From the NCBI GenBank assembly GCA_016764135.1, contig JAESSL010000011.1:1-8135 (forward strand): 8,135 nt of DNA. The letters run 5' to 3'. Every line of letters begins with the position of its first letter. Within the stretch, counting starts at the first letter, position 1. Shown here piece after piece: positions 6,228-8,135 of the stretch. The notes under the pieces are model-generated. The model saw only the letters and a list, made by a program, of their open reading frames with translations, made no database searches and was not told the origin of the DNA. The position numbers and the translations under genes are program-made. Source of the DNA: Alphaproteobacteria bacterium. Lineage in GTDB: Bacteria; Pseudomonadota; Alphaproteobacteria; UBA8366; GCA-2717185.

Positions 6228-7463
6228 TCAAATAATCCCTTCATCTGTCAGCCGCGTCAGTTCGTCCGCATCGATCCCCAACAGGGCGCCGTAGACTTCC
6301 GCGTTGTGGGTCCCGGTAATGGCGTCGGGCGAATTGTATCCGGTTTTCGTCCCGCTGAACTTTAACGGAAATCCGGCGGCGCCAATGCCGGGCATCACGC
6401 CCAGCGTCGGGTGGACCAGATCTTCGATCATGCCGCGCGCCTTGAACTGCGGGGATTTTCGGATCGCTTCAATATCATTCACCGGGCCACAGACAACGCC
6501 GCCCGCGCGAACCTCGCTAACGGCCGCCTCCGTCGTTTTGTCACGCATCCAGGCCGATATAGCCGCATCCACCTGATCATTATGGGTCAATCGCGCGCCG
6601 GGCGTTGCGAAGTCCGGGTCATCCGCCAATTCAGGGCGTCCGATCGCCCCGCAGAGGCCGCGCCAATGCGCATCGGAGGCGACCCCGATAATAACCCAGC
6701 CATCGCTGGTCTCATAGGCGTTGAACGGCGACAGGCGCGGCAACCGATTGCCGATGCGGTCCGATAGACCCAAGGCGGCGTAACATTCTAGCGGTTCGTC
6801 ATAGACCAGCGAGAATACGCTGTCGGTCATGGCGACGTCCACATGCTGCCCTTCGCCGGTGCGTTCCGCGTGATACAAGGCCGCCAGAATGCCGGAGAAC
6901 GCGAACACACTGGTGATGGAATCCGCCAAGCCCGACCCCGCCTTGGTTGGCGGTCCGTCCGGCTGGCCGGTGATCGCCATCAAACCGGACGCCGCCTGCG
7001 CTGCGGGATCAAAACATTTCAGGTTCGCGTCCGGGCCGGTCTGCCCGTAGCCAGTCAGCGAGGCGTAGACGAGTTTAGGATTGCGGGCGCGAGTGCTTTC
7101 ATAGTCAACGCCCAGCCGCGCCGCCACGCCAACGCTGAAGTTCTCGACGATCACATCGGCCTTTTCCGCCAGATCCAGAAACAGCGCCCGGCCTTCGTCC
7201 GATTTCAAATTCAGGGTGATCGACTTTTTACCCCGGCTGCGCTTCAAAAACGGAATGCCGAAATCGTCTTCATCGCGTTTTACGAAGGAGGGACCATCGC
7301 GACCCAGAAAAATCGGCGCGCCGGACAGGCTGTCGCCCGTGGCCGGATTATCAACCCGGATGACTTCTGCGCCCAGTCCGGCCAGCAGCAACGTTGTGTG
7401 AGGCCCCAGAAAATACTGGCTGAGATCCAGCACCCGCACGCCTTCAAGTATCGATTTATCCAT
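6228..7463 (-). CDS. CaiB/BaiF family (family III) CoA-transferase
   Basis: This intact 411-residue protein has the full length of a family III CoA-transferase, enzymes that move CoA between carboxylic acids through an aspartyl intermediate. The N-terminal segment LEGVRVLDLSQYFLGP (6-21) with GAEVIRVD (31-38) is diagnostic. VIVENFSVGVAARLG (104-118) and NPKLVYASLTGYGQTGP (128-144) follow, and Asp152 in CFDPAAQAASG (150-160) lies where formyl-CoA transferase has its catalytic aspartate. RTGEGQHVDVAMTDS (201-215) is also canonical. The start at 7463 has GGGAG four bases upstream and another purine-rich site farther up. It is the first gene of the minus-strand cluster and presumably activates the pathway acid or recycles CoA from its product. 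The donor and acceptor cannot be told from sequence. Confidence 0.95.
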   Translation of the reverse strand: MDKSILEGVRVLDLSQYFLGPHTTLLLAGLGAEVIRVDNPATGDSLSGAPIFLGRDGPSFVKRDEDDFGIPFLKRSRGKKSITLNLKSDEGRALFLDLAEKADVIVENFSVGVAARLGVDYESTRARNPKLVYASLTGYGQTGPDANLKCFDPAAQAASGLMAITGQPDGPPTKAGSGLADSITSVFAFSGILAALYHAERTGEGQHVDVAMTDSVFSLVYDEPLECYAALGLSDRIGNRLPRLSPFNAYETSDGWVIIGVASDAHWRGLCGAIGRPELADDPDFATPGARLTHNDQVDAAISAWMRDKTTEAAVSEVRAGGVVCGPVNDIEAIRKSPQFKARGMIEDLVHPTLGVMPGIGAAGFPLKFSGTKTGYNSPDAITGTHNAEVYGALLGIDADELTRLTDEGII

Positions 7464-7591
7464 TCGGCTCCCGCTCCCCTAGCGTCAAACGACCATAGCG
7501 CTATCGGAGAAACCATATAGACCGTGTGAAATTAACCAAGGACGTTCAATTTACGGGACGGGCGCACGTTGTGGCCTTATCGGGTTTGTCT

Positions 7592-7619
7592 GTGACTTGT
7601 GCGAACACTCGACTAAAAT
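7592..7619 (+). promoter_or_regulatory. Candidate sigma-70 type promoter for the plus-strand gene
   Basis: GTGACT (7592-7597, four of six matches to TTGACA) is followed after 16 bases by TAAAAT (7614-7619, five of six to TATAAT). Transcription would start near 7626, leaving a leader of about 50 bases with a hairpin. Confidence 0.35.
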
Positions 7620-7632
7620 GACCATAGAAACA

Positions 7633-7655
7633 GCGCTCCGGCATGAGGGGAGCGC
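7633..7655 (+). other. Leader hairpin before the plus-strand gene
   Basis: GCGCTCC (7633-7639) and GGAGCGC (7649-7655) form a perfect seven-base-pair stem with a nine-base loop, ending 19 bases before the start codon. It lacks a following T run, so it is not a terminator for rightward transcription; it may be an operator or an mRNA structure. Confidence 0.35.
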
Positions 7656-7674
7656 GCCAGACAAATGAGGGCCT

Positions 7675-8135
7675 ATGTCTGAAAACGAAGTTCTTGAAGT
7701 ATCCGGGCGTAACGTCTCTCCCAAACTGTTTGAGGCGCTGAAATCCGGCGCCGTCGTCATTCTTCGGGATTGCCCGCAACTCCATTTGTTTCGGGAAAAG
7801 CTGCTGGACGCAATTGATCCCTCCGAATCAAACCCGGCGCGCCGCGCAATCGTTGACTTTTATGACCACAGCGTCATGCCAGATACCGAGGCGCTGCGGT
7901 GTTTGACGAATGCGATCAAGGAATTACGCAGGAATCTGATTTTGAGCGCCTGCCTGGCGCCGATGGTCCGGGATATGAAATGCGCGTCAGAAGTTCTTCT
8001 GGATGGCGGCATTAACCGACTCGTCGTGCCAGCGCCGCAATTATCGGCGGTCAAAGGCGATTCCGGGTTTGTCGCCGAAGATTTTGCGCGCAAAACGGCG
8101 GATGGCGAGGTTGAGGTTTTCATGCCCGGCCCCGC
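7675..8135 (+). CDS. Protein of unknown function, N-terminal 153 codons, runs off the window
   Basis: An open frame begins with ATG at 7675 (MSENEVLEVSGRN) and continues to the right edge without a stop. GAGGG at 7667-7671 precedes the start by three bases, a close but usable spacing. The codon use matches the catabolic cluster and the frame is more coherent than the antisense one, so I take it as a real gene. I see no diagnostic motif. GAVVILRDCPQL (residues 24-35) loosely recalls the early strand of iron/2-oxoglutarate-type oxygenases, and the visible part ends with EVFMPGP before any metal site could appear; this is a guess only. No signal peptide or membrane segment is seen. It is transcribed away from the cluster and could still be functionally linked to it. 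Confidence 0.7.
   Translation, partial: MSENEVLEVSGRNVSPKLFEALKSGAVVILRDCPQLHLFREKLLDAIDPSESNPARRAIVDFYDHSVMPDTEALRCLTNAIKELRRNLILSACLAPMVRDMKCASEVLLDGGINRLVVPAPQLSAVKGDSGFVAEDFARKTADGEVEVFMPGP

Larger units (their letters stand above)
7464..7674. promoter_or_regulatory. Divergent intergenic region
   Basis: This 211-base gap separates the minus-strand catabolic cluster from the plus-strand gene and should hold both promoters. It contains a perfect 10-base palindrome, ATAGCGCTAT (7495-7504), close upstream of the CoA-transferase start, which could be an operator half-site arrangement or chance. I see no convincing promoter for the minus direction. No regulator gene is visible in the window. 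Confidence 0.5.

Noticed and set aside
6843..7520. Plus-strand frame of 225 codons
   Set aside because: It is fully antisense to the clearly identified CoA-transferase gene and has no family motifs.
7860..8123. Minus-strand frame of 87 codons
   Set aside because: It lies opposite the plus-strand gene at 7675-8135, whose start, ribosome binding site and composition are better; the minus frame has no ribosome binding site that I can see.
1..8135. CRISPR array, tRNA or rRNA genes
   Set aside because: I saw no regularly spaced short repeats and no tRNA- or rRNA-like sequence on either strand.

Overview
The window reads as chromosomal DNA of a moderately GC-rich proteobacterium. The gene families, the codon use and an intergenic palindromic element built on CGTCATCCCCGCG suggest an alphaproteobacterium; this is inference and no marker gene is present. 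Nearly everything lies on the minus strand as one catabolic gene cluster, so transcription runs from high to low coordinates.

In transcription order: a family III (CaiB/BaiF) CoA-transferase (7463-6228); a RidA/YjgF-family protein whose frame is broken by one apparent base deletion (6227-5860); a cyclase-family (PF04199-type) metal-dependent hydrolase (5835-4816); an AT-rich SIR2-like domain protein (4805-3762); a 296-base stretch with no intact gene (3466-3761); an MmgE/PrpD-family protein (3465-2092); a 259-base spacer with a palindromic element (1833-2091); and the first 610 codons of a hydantoinase A/oxoprolinase-family subunit (1832 to beyond the left edge). The CoA-transferase, RidA and cyclase genes are packed with 0 and 24 base gaps and are very probably co-transcribed. 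On the plus strand a divergent gene starts at 7675 and runs off the right edge; I do not recognise its product.

The catabolic genes fit together: CoA-thioester formation, imine/enamine clean-up, ring or amide hydrolysis, a dehydratase/isomerase-like MmgE/PrpD step, and an ATP-dependent ring-opening or carboxylase-type HyuA subunit. Such a set is typical of degradation of a nitrogen-containing or cyclic carboxylate, but the substrate cannot be read from the sequence.

The part that does not fit is 3567-4815. The SIR2-like gene has low GC and foreign codon use, and its family is best known from NAD+-consuming anti-phage effectors. It begins 10 bases after the cyclase stop codon and takes its ribosome binding site from that stop. 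On its other side lies a second, diverged copy of the last codons of the cyclase gene (VGSPA..VATV then stop), with a 15-base exact match ending at the stop codon. This looks like the footprint of an insertion at the 3' end of the cyclase gene, or the wreck of a tandem cyclase paralogue. A diverged inverted repeat with a GTGTCCCC motif surrounds the second copy and suggests decayed mobile DNA. This is the most interesting feature of the window.
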